The notes under the pieces are model-generated. The model saw nothing but the letters and a program-made list of their open reading frames with translations. It had not been told where the DNA came from and searched no databases. The position numbers were made by a program, and so were the translations under genes. Positions 17,168-25,122 of a stretch of DNA of 64,000 nt are shown here, piece after piece; position 1 is the stretch's first letter, and each line of letters opens with the position of its first letter. Origin of the DNA: Candidatus Litorirhabdus singularis (lineage in GTDB: Bacteria; Pseudomonadota; Gammaproteobacteria; Pseudomonadales; Halieaceae); contig NZ_SHNN01000002.1 of NCBI RefSeq assembly GCF_026262625.1, positions 806,001 to 870,000 of the forward strand, in the 5' to 3' direction.

Positions 17168-17850
17168 GCAAAATACAGCCCGGCAAACTGGTAGCCCGCC
17201 AATACCAGACCGGCGCACAGTAGGCCCGCGTTAACGGCAAAAGCCTGAGCCGGAAATCCTGCCCGACCACGCCAGAGTAATAACAGCGATAGCAATAAAG
17301 CCAGCGCCAGCATTTGCCCCAACTCCACCCCTAGATTAAAGCTCAACAAATTTACCCACAGCCCGTCGCCGTTACCTACGTAGTCTTGCAGCTTGGTGGC
17401 CAGACCCAGGCCGTGACAGAGCCCGAAGACCAATACCGCTACCCGGGGGTTGGGATCAAACCCCAGCAGCCACTTGAAGCCGCCCATATTTTCGAAAGCC
17501 TTATACACGATAGACAAGCCGATAATGGCGTCTACCAGATGACTGCTGACGCGCCACCCTGCGGCCACTCCCAGCAGCAAGGTTAGGCTATGCCCGAGAG
17601 TGAACAGGGTTACGTACAGCACGATATCGCGCGGACGATAGAGGTAGAACAACACGCCAGTCAAAAACAACAGATGATCGAAGCCAGTGAACATATGCTT
17701 GGCACCCAGGTACAAAAAGGGACCGGCAGCTGCGCCCTCAAGCGCCATCACATAGCGCGCATTATCTGCCGAGAGGTCATGTCCCACTGCCAGACACGCA
17801 GCCGGTAGTGAAACCAGCCCGACCCAGTACGCCGCTGACCTGGGCTTCAT
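17164..17850 (-). CDS. HupE/UreJ-like membrane protein
   Basis: 228 residues, about six membrane helices, with family-type sequences GAKHMFTGFDHLLFLTGVLFYL, VTLFTLGHSLTLLLGV, IIGLSIVYKAFENMGG, VLVFGLCHGLGLATKL and LLSFNLGVELGQMLALAL. The histidines inside membrane stretches (FDHLLF, LGHSLT, LCHGLG) are the conserved core of HupE/UreJ permeases, which move nickel or cobalt in some family members. This branch is not linked to hydrogenase or urease genes here, so the metal, if any, is open. ATGA overlaps tie it to both neighbours, giving start 17850. Confidence 0.87.
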   Translation of the reverse strand: MKPRSAAYWVGLVSLPAACLAVGHDLSADNARYVMALEGAAAGPFLYLGAKHMFTGFDHLLFLTGVLFYLYRPRDIVLYVTLFTLGHSLTLLLGVAAGWRVSSHLVDAIIGLSIVYKAFENMGGFKWLLGFDPNPRVAVLVFGLCHGLGLATKLQDYVGNGDGLWVNLLSFNLGVELGQMLALALLLSLLLLWRGRAGFPAQAFAVNAGLLCAGLVLAGYQFAGLYFA

Positions 17851-18311
17851 TCCGGAGCGCCTTTCCCCTCGATCCAGTACTGGTCGTGGCAGGCCTTGCA
17901 CACCAGATAGATGCGTCCGCCAGCATCAAACAAGGCGTCTGAGTCCTGCTGTTGCGCGGCAGCTATCGCCAGTTGACCGGCGCCGATGAGACCCTCGGAA
18001 TACTCGTTCCAGTCAGCGCCGGCACTGCGCCCCGGCAACATCAAAAGGTTGCCCGCTTCTGCCAATACGGCGGCGGCCTGCACCACTTCCTGCCAGCCCT
18101 CATCGGTGGTGGGCGCAAGTTCAGTGCGCCCCTCAGCGGTAATGATGGTGCCGGCTGAGTCCCAGATTTTGTCGGCGGCAGGGTCCAGTATCCACAGCAT
18201 GGTCTCGTGTATATCGGTAACTGGCTGAAACTTCGCTACCGGCGGTGGCACAGCCGGCTGACCGCAGGCGCTCAAAAGCAACAGCGATAGCAGCGGAACA
18301 ATTATCTTCAT
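17847..18311 (-). CDS. Cytochrome c'-like (class II) lipoprotein
   Basis: 154 residues. A lipoprotein signal (MKIIVPLLSLLLLSAC, Cys 16) precedes an all-helical domain with one heme c site near the C-terminus (VCKACHDQYW, CxxCH), the class II cytochrome c arrangement. The N-terminal helix begins FQPVTDIHETMLWILDPAADKIWDSAG. Likely a periplasm-facing electron carrier or ligand-binding cytochrome anchored in a membrane. GGAAA precedes the ATG. It overlaps the HupE-like gene by four bases. Confidence 0.85.
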   Translation of the reverse strand: MKIIVPLLSLLLLSACGQPAVPPPVAKFQPVTDIHETMLWILDPAADKIWDSAGTIITAEGRTELAPTTDEGWQEVVQAAAVLAEAGNLLMLPGRSAGADWNEYSEGLIGAGQLAIAAAQQQDSDALFDAGGRIYLVCKACHDQYWIEGKGAPE

Positions 18312-18331
18312 AGGGTTTCCTTCACTGTCGA

Positions 18332-18970
18332 TCAGCGGCTGAGACCATCGCGGTTGGCAAAATTAATCAGGCATCCAGGGGCGTCCACATCCGCTACCGC
18401 CACCGTCTCACCCGCCAGCACCGCATCCAGAGCATCGGCTAGATAATGATGCTTGGCAGCGCCTTTCTGTACCTGATAGGTCAGGCGGTCATCGATAGGT
18501 CCGTGATACACCACCGTACGCGTAGCTACCTCAATCACATAAACTTCAGCAGTGCGACTCAGGCGTAACGCCTCACCGACACTCTGATCACCATCCACCA
18601 GTACTGGCATGGCGTAATCATACTCATCGACTTCAGCGGCAATGCTGGCCGAATTATCCTGCAGGTTAGCGTTAATCAGCAGAAAGGGAATATCAAAGCG
18701 CGCGTACTCGTCACGCAGTTGTTTCAGCGCGGGCATCGCGTTACGCACGATGGGACAGCCATTACCCTGGCTCATCAATACCACCGCCGGCCCCGCGTTA
18801 GCGGAATAGAGTTCGTGAAGTTTCCCGGTGTGATCCTGTAAGCGAAAATTGTCTACCTGCAGACCGACAATATCTTTATCTCCGGAGGCCACAGAGGTGC
18901 CAGAAAAGCCCATCAGCAGCACGGTGGCAGCTATCAACCAGTGCCAAAGCCCGTTCGATCGCTCTCTCAT
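18332..18970 (-). CDS. Periplasmic redoxin (AhpC/TSA-like) protein
   Basis: 212 residues with an N-terminal membrane or signal segment (LIAATVLLMGFSGTSVA). The thioredoxin-fold core includes VGLQVDNFRLQDHTGKLHEL, AVVLMSQGNGCPIVRNAMPALKQLR, FLLINANLQDN and MPVLVDGDQSVGEALRLSRTAEVYVI. Only one Cys lies at the active-site position (GNGCPIVRN), so it is not a CxxC thioredoxin. A second Cys sits in the C-terminal extension (DAPGCLINFANRD) and might resolve it or bind metal. GGAGA lies before the ATG. First of the four-gene operon with the cytochrome lipoprotein and HupE-like protein. Confidence 0.82.
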   Translation of the reverse strand: MRERSNGLWHWLIAATVLLMGFSGTSVASGDKDIVGLQVDNFRLQDHTGKLHELYSANAGPAVVLMSQGNGCPIVRNAMPALKQLRDEYARFDIPFLLINANLQDNSASIAAEVDEYDYAMPVLVDGDQSVGEALRLSRTAEVYVIEVATRTVVYHGPIDDRLTYQVQKGAAKHHYLADALDAVLAGETVAVADVDAPGCLINFANRDGLSR

Positions 18971-18997
18971 AATCTGTCTCCGCCTAAAAATGGGCTT

Positions 18998-19276
18998 TCA
19001 GCGCTGATTCAGCTCCGGTTTCCAGTGACCAATATCCAGGTCACCAACAATGAACTTGCATACCAGCACCTGCTTACCATGGGTTTCATAGCTGCGCTGC
19101 AGACCGGTCTGCACAATCTCAAACACTCGAGCATACTCACCGCACAGCTGAGTGCTCATGGCGTTGGTATAAATCTCAATATCCTCATGCGCACTGATAT
19201 CAGAGATAAAGTCTTTGATAACCGGTATATACTCGGTATTAAGAGGATACAAGCTAATTTCTACAGTGAGTTTCAT
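18998..19276 (-). CDS. YkoF-like small protein
   Basis: 92 residues, matching the YkoF-related family seen in many gammaproteobacteria: MKLTVEISLYPLNTEYIPVI, FISDISAHEDIEIYTNAMSTQLCGEY, and HGKQVLVCKFIVGDL. B. subtilis YkoF binds thiamine precursors; the shorter single-domain forms like this one are not characterised to my knowledge. It is cytosolic. It lies 27 bases upstream of the redoxin gene in the same direction, so it could be the first gene of that operon, though its function gives no obvious link. Confidence 0.75.
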   Translation of the reverse strand: MKLTVEISLYPLNTEYIPVIKDFISDISAHEDIEIYTNAMSTQLCGEYARVFEIVQTGLQRSYETHGKQVLVCKFIVGDLDIGHWKPELNQR

Positions 19277-19423
19277 GACGCTTTCTCTCGTATCATTTGC
19301 AACCTACTTCCCGACCTAATGGCCCACTTAATTGCCGACAACAGGGCAACTTGTGCCAATATAGCGCATCTAACATCGGCAACAAACTAACCCATCCACA
19401 TTACCGAGAGGCTTTTCAAAAAC

Positions 19424-20200
19424 ATGCTGGAACAATTATTTTCGCTGCAGGGCAAGACCTGCGTTATTACTGGCGGCTCTCGCGGGCTCGGCTATGCCAT
19501 GGCAAAAGCTTTTCTGGCTGCAGGCGCACGACGTGTCTATATTACCGCGCGCAAGGCAGAAGCCTGCGAGCAGGCTGCTGCAGAGTTATCCGCTGACGGC
19601 GCCTGTGTCGCACTGCCGGGCGATATCAGCCAGATGGCGGAAATTGAACGGCTGGTAGCTGAACTCAGCGACCGTGAGGAATCGATTGACGTACTGGTGA
19701 ATAACGCCGGTGTCGGCTGGCTAGCGCCGCTGGACCAGTTTCCTGAAAAAGGCTGGGATAAAGTCATGGACCTCAATGTGAAGACACCCTTCTTCCTGAC
19801 CAAGGCTCTACTGCCCCTATTAAGTGCCGGCGGCAGCGTCGAGCATACCGCCAGTGTTATTAACATCGGCTCCATAGCCGGTATTAAAGGCGTTACCGAT
19901 ACGTTCAGCTATGCTCCCAGCAAAGCTGCGGTCCACCAGATGACACGTAACCTGGCCACCGAACTGGCAGAACGGAATATTCGAGTCAATGCAATAGCGC
20001 CTGGGCGTTTCCACACGGCCATGACTGACTATGCCAAAGCGGACACAGCCTCATATGAGGGAGAGCTCCGCGCTATCCCCCTGCACCGCTGGGGAGAAGA
20101 CCCGGATATCATGGGCGCCGCCCTATTGCTGGCCAGTAACGCAGGCGCCTTTATTACCGGTCAGATTATCGCCATCGACGGCGGCACCACACTGACTTAG
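19424..20200 (+). CDS. SDR-family oxidoreductase
   Basis: 258 residues, NAD(P)-dependent short-chain dehydrogenase. Cofactor motif TGGSRGLGYAMAKAF, structural NNAG in VLVNNAGVGWLAPLDQF, catalytic Ser in VINIGSIAGIKG and YAPSK (Tyr-x3-Lys), then IRVNAIAPGRFHTAM and the C-terminal GQIIAIDGGTTLT. An Arg follows the beta-2 strand (TARKAEA), favouring NADP(H). Probably a 3-hydroxyacyl or alcohol dehydrogenase. Twelve bases separate it from the next SDR, which will be cotranscribed. Confidence 0.93.
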   Translation: MLEQLFSLQGKTCVITGGSRGLGYAMAKAFLAAGARRVYITARKAEACEQAAAELSADGACVALPGDISQMAEIERLVAELSDREESIDVLVNNAGVGWLAPLDQFPEKGWDKVMDLNVKTPFFLTKALLPLLSAGGSVEHTASVINIGSIAGIKGVTDTFSYAPSKAAVHQMTRNLATELAERNIRVNAIAPGRFHTAMTDYAKADTASYEGELRAIPLHRWGEDPDIMGAALLLASNAGAFITGQIIAIDGGTTLT

Positions 20201-20212
20201 GGGGCAGCAGCC

Positions 20213-20992
20213 ATGCAACAACCAACTACACCTAATTTCTCCATCGACCTCAGCGGTCGTGTGGCTATGGTGACGGGTACTACCTCTGGTCTGGGCGCCC
20301 GCTTTGCGCGGGTGCTAGCGGCATGCGGCGCCAGCGTGGCGATTACCGGGCGCAGGGTCGAAAGGCTTGAATTACTGGCACAAGAGATTCGCGAGGCCGG
20401 CGGCACCTGTGAGCCAATCCCCATGGATATGACGGATCGCGACTCTATTCGCGCCGGCGTAAGCGTCGCCGAAGCTGCTCTGGGGACCATCGACATTCTG
20501 ATCAACAATGCGGGCATACCCGACGCCCAACGCGTTATCAAAATGTCCGATGAACTGGTGGACAATGTGTTTGGGACCAACCTGACCGGACCCTGGATTC
20601 TGTCGACAGAAATTGCGCGACGACTGATTGAGAAAAAAATGTCGGGCAACATGGTCAATGTGGCTTCTATTGCCGCCTTCGTAACTAGCCCGGACTCCGC
20701 CGCTGCGCTCTATTCCACCACCAAGGCGGGGCTGGTACGTATGACTGAAGCGCTGGCCATGGAGTGGGCGCGCTTCCACATCAACGTCAACTGCATCGCG
20801 CCCGGTGCATTTGCCACCGAGATGCTAGAGGGCATGATGGAACGCACCGGGGATTTCAGCGATATCTTCCCGCGCAAGCGCATCTGCCAGCCCGAGCAAA
20901 TGGACAGCACACTGCTGTTCCTGGTCTCACCCTCCTCCGAGTGCGTGACCGGTACCTTTATCAAAATAGACGACGGCCAGAATACGCGCTAG
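20213..20992 (+). CDS. SDR-family oxidoreductase
   Basis: 259 residues with TGTTSGLGARFARVLAACGA, TGRRVERLELLAQ, ILINNAGIPDAQRV, MVNVASIAAF, YSTTK and FIKIDDGQNTR. Only about a third identical by eye to the preceding SDR, so the two probably act on different intermediates. The Arg pair after beta-2 again suggests NADPH. It is convergent with the MaoC gene of the hydroxy-acid operon, ending 19 bases from it; the short hairpin GCGCTA-GCGA-TAGCGC at 20986-21001 covers the end of the gene. Confidence 0.93.
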   Translation: MQQPTTPNFSIDLSGRVAMVTGTTSGLGARFARVLAACGASVAITGRRVERLELLAQEIREAGGTCEPIPMDMTDRDSIRAGVSVAEAALGTIDILINNAGIPDAQRVIKMSDELVDNVFGTNLTGPWILSTEIARRLIEKKMSGNMVNVASIAAFVTSPDSAAALYSTTKAGLVRMTEALAMEWARFHINVNCIAPGAFATEMLEGMMERTGDFSDIFPRKRICQPEQMDSTLLFLVSPSSECVTGTFIKIDDGQNTR

Positions 20993-21011
20993 CGATAGCG
21001 CTTGTCCCGTC

Positions 21012-21431
21012 TCAGTCAACCCGGGCTTGAGCGCTGCCCTTTAGCACCACCGCTCCGTCCTGGTTAGTGGTGGTGACTTCAAAGTTTGCCAGCTTGACGC
21101 CGTCATGCTCTTCAATTGATTGCAGCACGGCGGTCGCTTCCAGATCATCTCCCGGCCACACCTGATTAGTAAAACGTACGCCAAACTGAGTCAAGCGGCC
21201 ATCACCCACATAGTCAGTGAGCATCTTTCCTGTCATAGCCATGGTCAGCATACCGTGGGCGAAGACACTGGGATAACCCGCCACTTCAGTGGCGAACACT
21301 TCATCAGTATGCAGAGGGTTGTAGTCACCGGAGGCACCGGCGTACTGCACAATTTGAGTACGTTTAAGATCGCTAACCAGGCTCGCATTGTGGCTGCTGC
21401 CCGGGGTCAAATTTTCTGCGCGTAAACTCAT
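21012..21431 (-). CDS. MaoC-like (R)-specific enoyl-CoA hydratase subunit
   Basis: 139 residues, a single hot-dog domain with the catalytic Asp36/His41 pair in YAGASGDYNPLHTDEVFA and FAHGMLTMAMTGKMLTDYV. The C-terminal strand region is LANFEVTTTNQDGAVVLKG. Hydrates trans-2-enoyl-CoA. It lies 11 bases after the second hot-dog gene, which has the FAS1-like dehydratase N-domain form; such pairs assemble as heterodimers (as in mycobacterial HadAB and the ChsH-type steroid hydratases). This is the last gene of the seven-gene minus-strand operon. Confidence 0.9.
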   Translation of the reverse strand: MSLRAENLTPGSSHNASLVSDLKRTQIVQYAGASGDYNPLHTDEVFATEVAGYPSVFAHGMLTMAMTGKMLTDYVGDGRLTQFGVRFTNQVWPGDDLEATAVLQSIEEHDGVKLANFEVTTTNQDGAVVLKGSAQARVD

Positions 21432-21442
21432 GGTCTATTCCC

Positions 21443-21958
21443 CTATTGATCGACGGCGCGTTCAGTAGTCACACCCACGCCGGTAGCAGTCACACACAAT
21501 TCATTATTCTGATCGAAGTACTCGGTAATAGTTTCAGTGAAACGCAGCTTGCCTGAACGCTTACCCTCTTTCTCCCAGGTTTTGCCGGTACGCACTTTGG
21601 CGTGCAAGGTGTCACCGACCTGCGGATGACGGTGGTATTCAAAGCGCTGCTCAGCGTGCAGGATACCGCCACCACCTGACTTTTTATCGTCTGTGTCAGC
21701 ATCATTACCCGGGATAGATGCCGTGCGCGTGGTGGCCTCTTTACCAGAGCCAAACCATGGTTTGCCCGGTTTAGGACGCAAAAAATAGTTGGGATCGAAC
21801 TGTGCACTGGCCTGCATAAACGTAGGCGGTGCAATGATGGCTCCGGGCTCAGTGCCGGCGGCGTATTCGCTGTCATGATACAGGGGGTTTTCATCACCCA
21901 TTGAACGCGCGAACATCATGATGTGGCTGGCTTCAACCGGAAACTTGTCTATCGCCAT
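21443..21958 (-). CDS. MaoC-family protein, FAS1-like dehydratase N-domain type
   Basis: 171 residues. The N-terminal MFARSMGDENPLYHDSEYAAG resembles the hydratase helix but belongs to the non-catalytic partner type, followed by IIAPPTFMQASAQFDPNYFLRPKPGKPW, HAEQRFEYHRHPQVGDTLHAKVR and LRFTETITEYFDQNNELCVTATG. A hydrophilic insert (about residues 85-100, DTDDKKSGGGG) is typical of this branch. It likely shapes the acyl pocket of the hydratase heterodimer with the next gene. The region before it holds two copies of TTTAACTGCTT-like sequence with no clear role. Confidence 0.87.
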   Translation of the reverse strand: MAIDKFPVEASHIMMFARSMGDENPLYHDSEYAAGTEPGAIIAPPTFMQASAQFDPNYFLRPKPGKPWFGSGKEATTRTASIPGNDADTDDKKSGGGGILHAEQRFEYHRHPQVGDTLHAKVRTGKTWEKEGKRSGKLRFTETITEYFDQNNELCVTATGVGVTTERAVDQ

Positions 21959-22037
21959 TAGCGTTAACTCCTATGGTTTTTTAACTGCTTATTTAACTGC
22001 TTGCTTAAACGGTTTCTCTGCTTACTGCTGGCATGGA

Positions 22038-22775
22038 CTACACTTGATCCGTCACCGGCTTACCATGCTGAAAATAGACGAACGGACCGGCTGCATCATT
22101 GCTGTGCTGCTGATCAAGTCGGCGTTCAACTTCCGTCAGCACCATGCGCGTAATATTGGGTAGCTCCAGTGCCCGAGCATCTTCCAACGTCACCCAGTGA
22201 ATACCTAATAGCTCACCGGAACCCTCAGGGGCCTCGTGTACATCACCCTGAATCAGATCGGCATCCGCCATAAAAAAACGCGCGTCAAAGCGTTTACTGC
22301 GATACGGAGGCGTGATCGCACGAGCGATATACTGCAGGCTATCCAGCCGCGGGTTGATATCAAAGCGCAAAAATTGTCGCCATGATTCGCTGCGACTGCG
22401 CAGGGTTGGTGTGTCTGGCTCACCCAATATCAGGCCGGTCTCCTCGTAAGTCTCCCGAATCGCAGCCATTGCCAGAGCACGGGCTCGAGTCGGCGAACAG
22501 CCGCGCGTCAAACGCGCCATCACAGCCGGATGCAGGTCATGTGGAGGACGCAGGCGACCATCGCCGACATCGACTTTACCGCCGGGAAAGACAAATTTAT
22601 TGGGCATGAACTTGTGCCCGGCAGAACGCTTGCCCATCAAGATTCTAGGCTGCTCACCGTCGCGCCGTACTAAAATAAGCGTAGCCGCATCTTTAGGGCG
22701 CACAGCTCGCCCCCGCGAGCGAATTTCACTGCCAGCTATATAGCGCGGATCGTAAGGCGTTTTCTTGTTCATCAC
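22038..22775 (-). CDS. NUDIX hydrolase (NUDT19/CoA-pyrophosphatase-like branch)
   Basis: 245 residues. The NUDIX box is split by an insert, as in NUDT7/19-like enzymes: FVFPGGKVDVGDG, then about 25 residues, then MAAIRETYEETGLILGE. It also has LILVRRDGEQPRILMGKRSAGHKFMPNKF before the box. Enzymes of this kind cleave CoA or acyl-CoA diphosphate, which would suit an acyl-CoA operon where turnover of dead-end CoA esters matters. Ten bases after the kinase gene and cotranscribed. Substrate is inferred from context only. Two adjacent ATG codons could serve as start. Confidence 0.88.
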   Translation of the reverse strand: MMNKKTPYDPRYIAGSEIRSRGRAVRPKDAATLILVRRDGEQPRILMGKRSAGHKFMPNKFVFPGGKVDVGDGRLRPPHDLHPAVMARLTRGCSPTRARALAMAAIRETYEETGLILGEPDTPTLRSRSESWRQFLRFDINPRLDSLQYIARAITPPYRSKRFDARFFMADADLIQGDVHEAPEGSGELLGIHWVTLEDARALELPNITRMVLTEVERRLDQQHSNDAAGPFVYFQHGKPVTDQV

Positions 22776-22785
22776 GGCAGCGTCT

Positions 22786-23829
22786 CTAAAGACGGCTAAT
22801 AGCCTCCTCTGCTGCAGCCAGTGAAGCGTCTATGCGCTCGCGCAGTGCCACCAAATCGACCCCGTCAGTGCTCTTATTGCCGGCCATGTAGCGTGCGTAG
22901 ACGCCGTGAATAATCGCGGCGGTTTTCCAGCAGTTAAATCCAATATAAAAATCCAGCATACCCAGATCACGGCCCGTGCGATCAGCATAGCGCTTCGCCA
23001 GCGCACTTTTTGCCGGAAATCCCGGCACGCAGGTTGCTGCATCCGGACTCGCGGCAATATCCGCGGCATCTTCAGGCCAGGGGTTGAGCGCATAGGCGAG
23101 GTCGGCCAGTGGGTCACCCAGGGTCGATATTTCCCAATCCACTACCGCGGCGATGGTTGAGTCAGCGCCAATCAATACATTGTGAAAACCGTAGTCACCG
23201 TGCACCACCCGCGCCGGCCCCTGCTCTGGCATATTTTCTAAAAAGAAAGTCTGCAGGCTGTGCGCGCGCGGATCATCATGCTGCGCTGCATCGATCGAGG
23301 AATTCCACGACCGATACCAGGTTTTGAGTTGTCGGCCGACATAATTTTCCTTTTTGCCCAGCTCGCTCAAACCAATCTCGTCGGGATCCAGTGCGTGCAG
23401 TTCAGCTAGCGTATCGATGAAGGAAAAAGCCAAAATCTCGCGGCGTTCTGGAGGCACCCAATCAGCAGTTTGCCGACTGTTGTAAAGCGGCCGGCCGTCG
23501 ATCAGTCCCATTAGATAAAACCAGGCACCCGTAACCTCAGTATCTTCACAAAAGCCTAAAGCCGCAGGCACTGGAACCGGCGTTGGCCCCAGCGCTGAGA
23601 TTAAGGCCCACTCACGACTCATATCATGCGCCTTGGGCAACAACTCGCCCTGCGGGGGCCGTCGTACCACAGCAAGTCGCCCTGCAGTATCCTCCAGCTG
23701 ATAGGTCAGATTAGAGTGCCCGCCCTCTAACCTGGTCCACTTAAACGGCGCTGTTAGCCCGGTCACGTTGGCACTGACCCATGCTTCTACCGCCGGGATA
23801 TCATAACCTTCAGCCTGCTGAGTGCTCAT
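22786..23829 (-). CDS. APH-like kinase (phosphotransferase; ACAD10/11 N-domain / LvaA-like)
   Basis: 347 residues, aminoglycoside-phosphotransferase fold (PF01636). Visible motifs: GGHSNLTYQLEDTAGRLAVVRRPP (nucleotide loop), VVHGDYGFHNVLI (catalytic loop with the Asp) and AVVDWEISTLGDPLADLAYAL (metal-binding Asp, DWE in place of DFG). This matches the kinase-like domain fused to mammalian ACAD10/11 and the LvaA kinase of levulinate catabolism, which phosphorylate 4-hydroxyacyl-CoA. It lies six bases after the ACAD11-like dehydrogenase gene, the gene order expected of such a pair. Drug resistance is unlikely. Confidence 0.9.
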   Translation of the reverse strand: MSTQQAEGYDIPAVEAWVSANVTGLTAPFKWTRLEGGHSNLTYQLEDTAGRLAVVRRPPQGELLPKAHDMSREWALISALGPTPVPVPAALGFCEDTEVTGAWFYLMGLIDGRPLYNSRQTADWVPPERREILAFSFIDTLAELHALDPDEIGLSELGKKENYVGRQLKTWYRSWNSSIDAAQHDDPRAHSLQTFFLENMPEQGPARVVHGDYGFHNVLIGADSTIAAVVDWEISTLGDPLADLAYALNPWPEDAADIAASPDAATCVPGFPAKSALAKRYADRTGRDLGMLDFYIGFNCWKTAAIIHGVYARYMAGNKSTDGVDLVALRERIDASLAAAEEAISRL

Positions 23830-23835
23830 TAGCGG

Positions 23836-25083
23836 CTACCACAAGCCGTGCTTGCGCACTTCATTACGACCTACCACCATGTGATGCACTTCATCGGGTC
23901 CATCGGCAAAACGCAGGTGCCGTTGATTCGCGTACATGGCAGCCAATGGCGTCCACTGACTCATGCCCGTCGCGCCGTGCATCTGTATTGCCTGATCAAT
24001 AATGGTACACACCTTCTCGGGGACCATGGCTTTCACCGCGCTGACGTAAACTCGCGCCTCTTTGTTACCCAACACATCCATCGCTTTGGCCGCCTGCAAT
24101 ACCATCAGCCGGCAGGCATCAATCTCAATGCGCGCCCGGGCTACTATTTCCAGGTTTTTGCCAAGTTTGACAATGGGTTTGCCAAAAGCAACGCGGGTAC
24201 TGGCGCGCTTCACCATAAGGTCCAGGGCTTTCTCAGCTTGACCAATCGAGCGCATACAGTGATGGATGCGGCCAGGACCCAGTCGCAGCTGGGAAATCTC
24301 GAAACCACGGCCCTCCCCCCAAAGTACGTTGTCTTTGGGCACACGCACATTATCAAACTTGATGTGCATGTGACCGTGGGGAGCGTGGTCCTCACCAAAA
24401 ACTTCCATCGCGCCCAGAATCTCAACCCCCGGGGTGTCCTTGGGTATCAGAATCATTGACTGCTGGCGGTAGGTCTCTGCGTCGGGACTGCTCTTGACCA
24501 TGGTGATCAAGATTGTACAGCGTGGATCGCCCGCGCCAGATATATAGTACTTCTCGCCATTAATGACCCACTCATCACCGTCGAGAACTGCTGAAGTTTG
24601 AATATTGGTCGCGTCGGAAGACGCATGATCCGGCTCTGTCATCGCATAGGCAGAACGAATTTCTCCGGCCAGTAGCGGCTTTAGCCACTGTTCCTTTTGT
24701 GCTTCGGTACCGACCCGTTCCAGTACTTCCATGTTACCGGTATCGGGAGCGCTGCAATTGAGCGACTGCGACGCCAGCGGGTTCTTGCCCAGCTCTGCGG
24801 CAATGTAGGCATAGTCCAGATTTGTCAGTCCATCGCCCAGCTCAGAGTCCGGCAGAAAGAAATTCCAAAGACCGGCCTCGCGGGCCTTTTGCTTCGCCCC
24901 TTCGAGTAATTCGGTTTGGCGCGGATGAAAAGTCCAGCGATCTTCTTTGTCCTTATCCAAGGCGAAGTATTCTTCGACGATAGTGTCTACATTTTCTTCA
25001 ATGTGTTTTTTCACCGCATGGAACAGCGGCTGCGCCTGTTCGGACATGGCAAGATTGAATAGTTCTTTATCGGGTTGAGACAT
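23836..25083 (-). CDS. ACAD11-like acyl-CoA dehydrogenase
   Basis: 415 residues with AYAMTEPDHASSDATNIQTSA, WVINGEKYYISGAGDPRCTILI, RVAFGKPIVKLGKNLE and QMHGATGMSQWTPLAAMYANQR. The C-terminal motif is RFADGPDEVHHMVVGRNEV, so Asp394 stands where ordinary enzymes have the catalytic Glu. This DGPDE form is typical of ACAD10/11-like enzymes. Paired with the kinase gene, it probably converts 4-phosphooxyacyl-CoA to an enoyl-CoA rather than doing a plain alpha,beta-desaturation (inference from Lva and ACAD11). GGAG precedes its ATG. Confidence 0.92.
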   Translation of the reverse strand: MSQPDKELFNLAMSEQAQPLFHAVKKHIEENVDTIVEEYFALDKDKEDRWTFHPRQTELLEGAKQKAREAGLWNFFLPDSELGDGLTNLDYAYIAAELGKNPLASQSLNCSAPDTGNMEVLERVGTEAQKEQWLKPLLAGEIRSAYAMTEPDHASSDATNIQTSAVLDGDEWVINGEKYYISGAGDPRCTILITMVKSSPDAETYRQQSMILIPKDTPGVEILGAMEVFGEDHAPHGHMHIKFDNVRVPKDNVLWGEGRGFEISQLRLGPGRIHHCMRSIGQAEKALDLMVKRASTRVAFGKPIVKLGKNLEIVARARIEIDACRLMVLQAAKAMDVLGNKEARVYVSAVKAMVPEKVCTIIDQAIQMHGATGMSQWTPLAAMYANQRHLRFADGPDEVHHMVVGRNEVRKHGLW

Positions 25084-25122
25084 CGGATTACTCCAGGTTA
25101 ATGTTTAATTTATTAAAATATT

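Noticed and set aside
22786-23829. Aminoglycoside resistance by the APH-like protein
   Set aside because: Sequence pattern and ACAD partner match the acyl-CoA-linked kinase branch.
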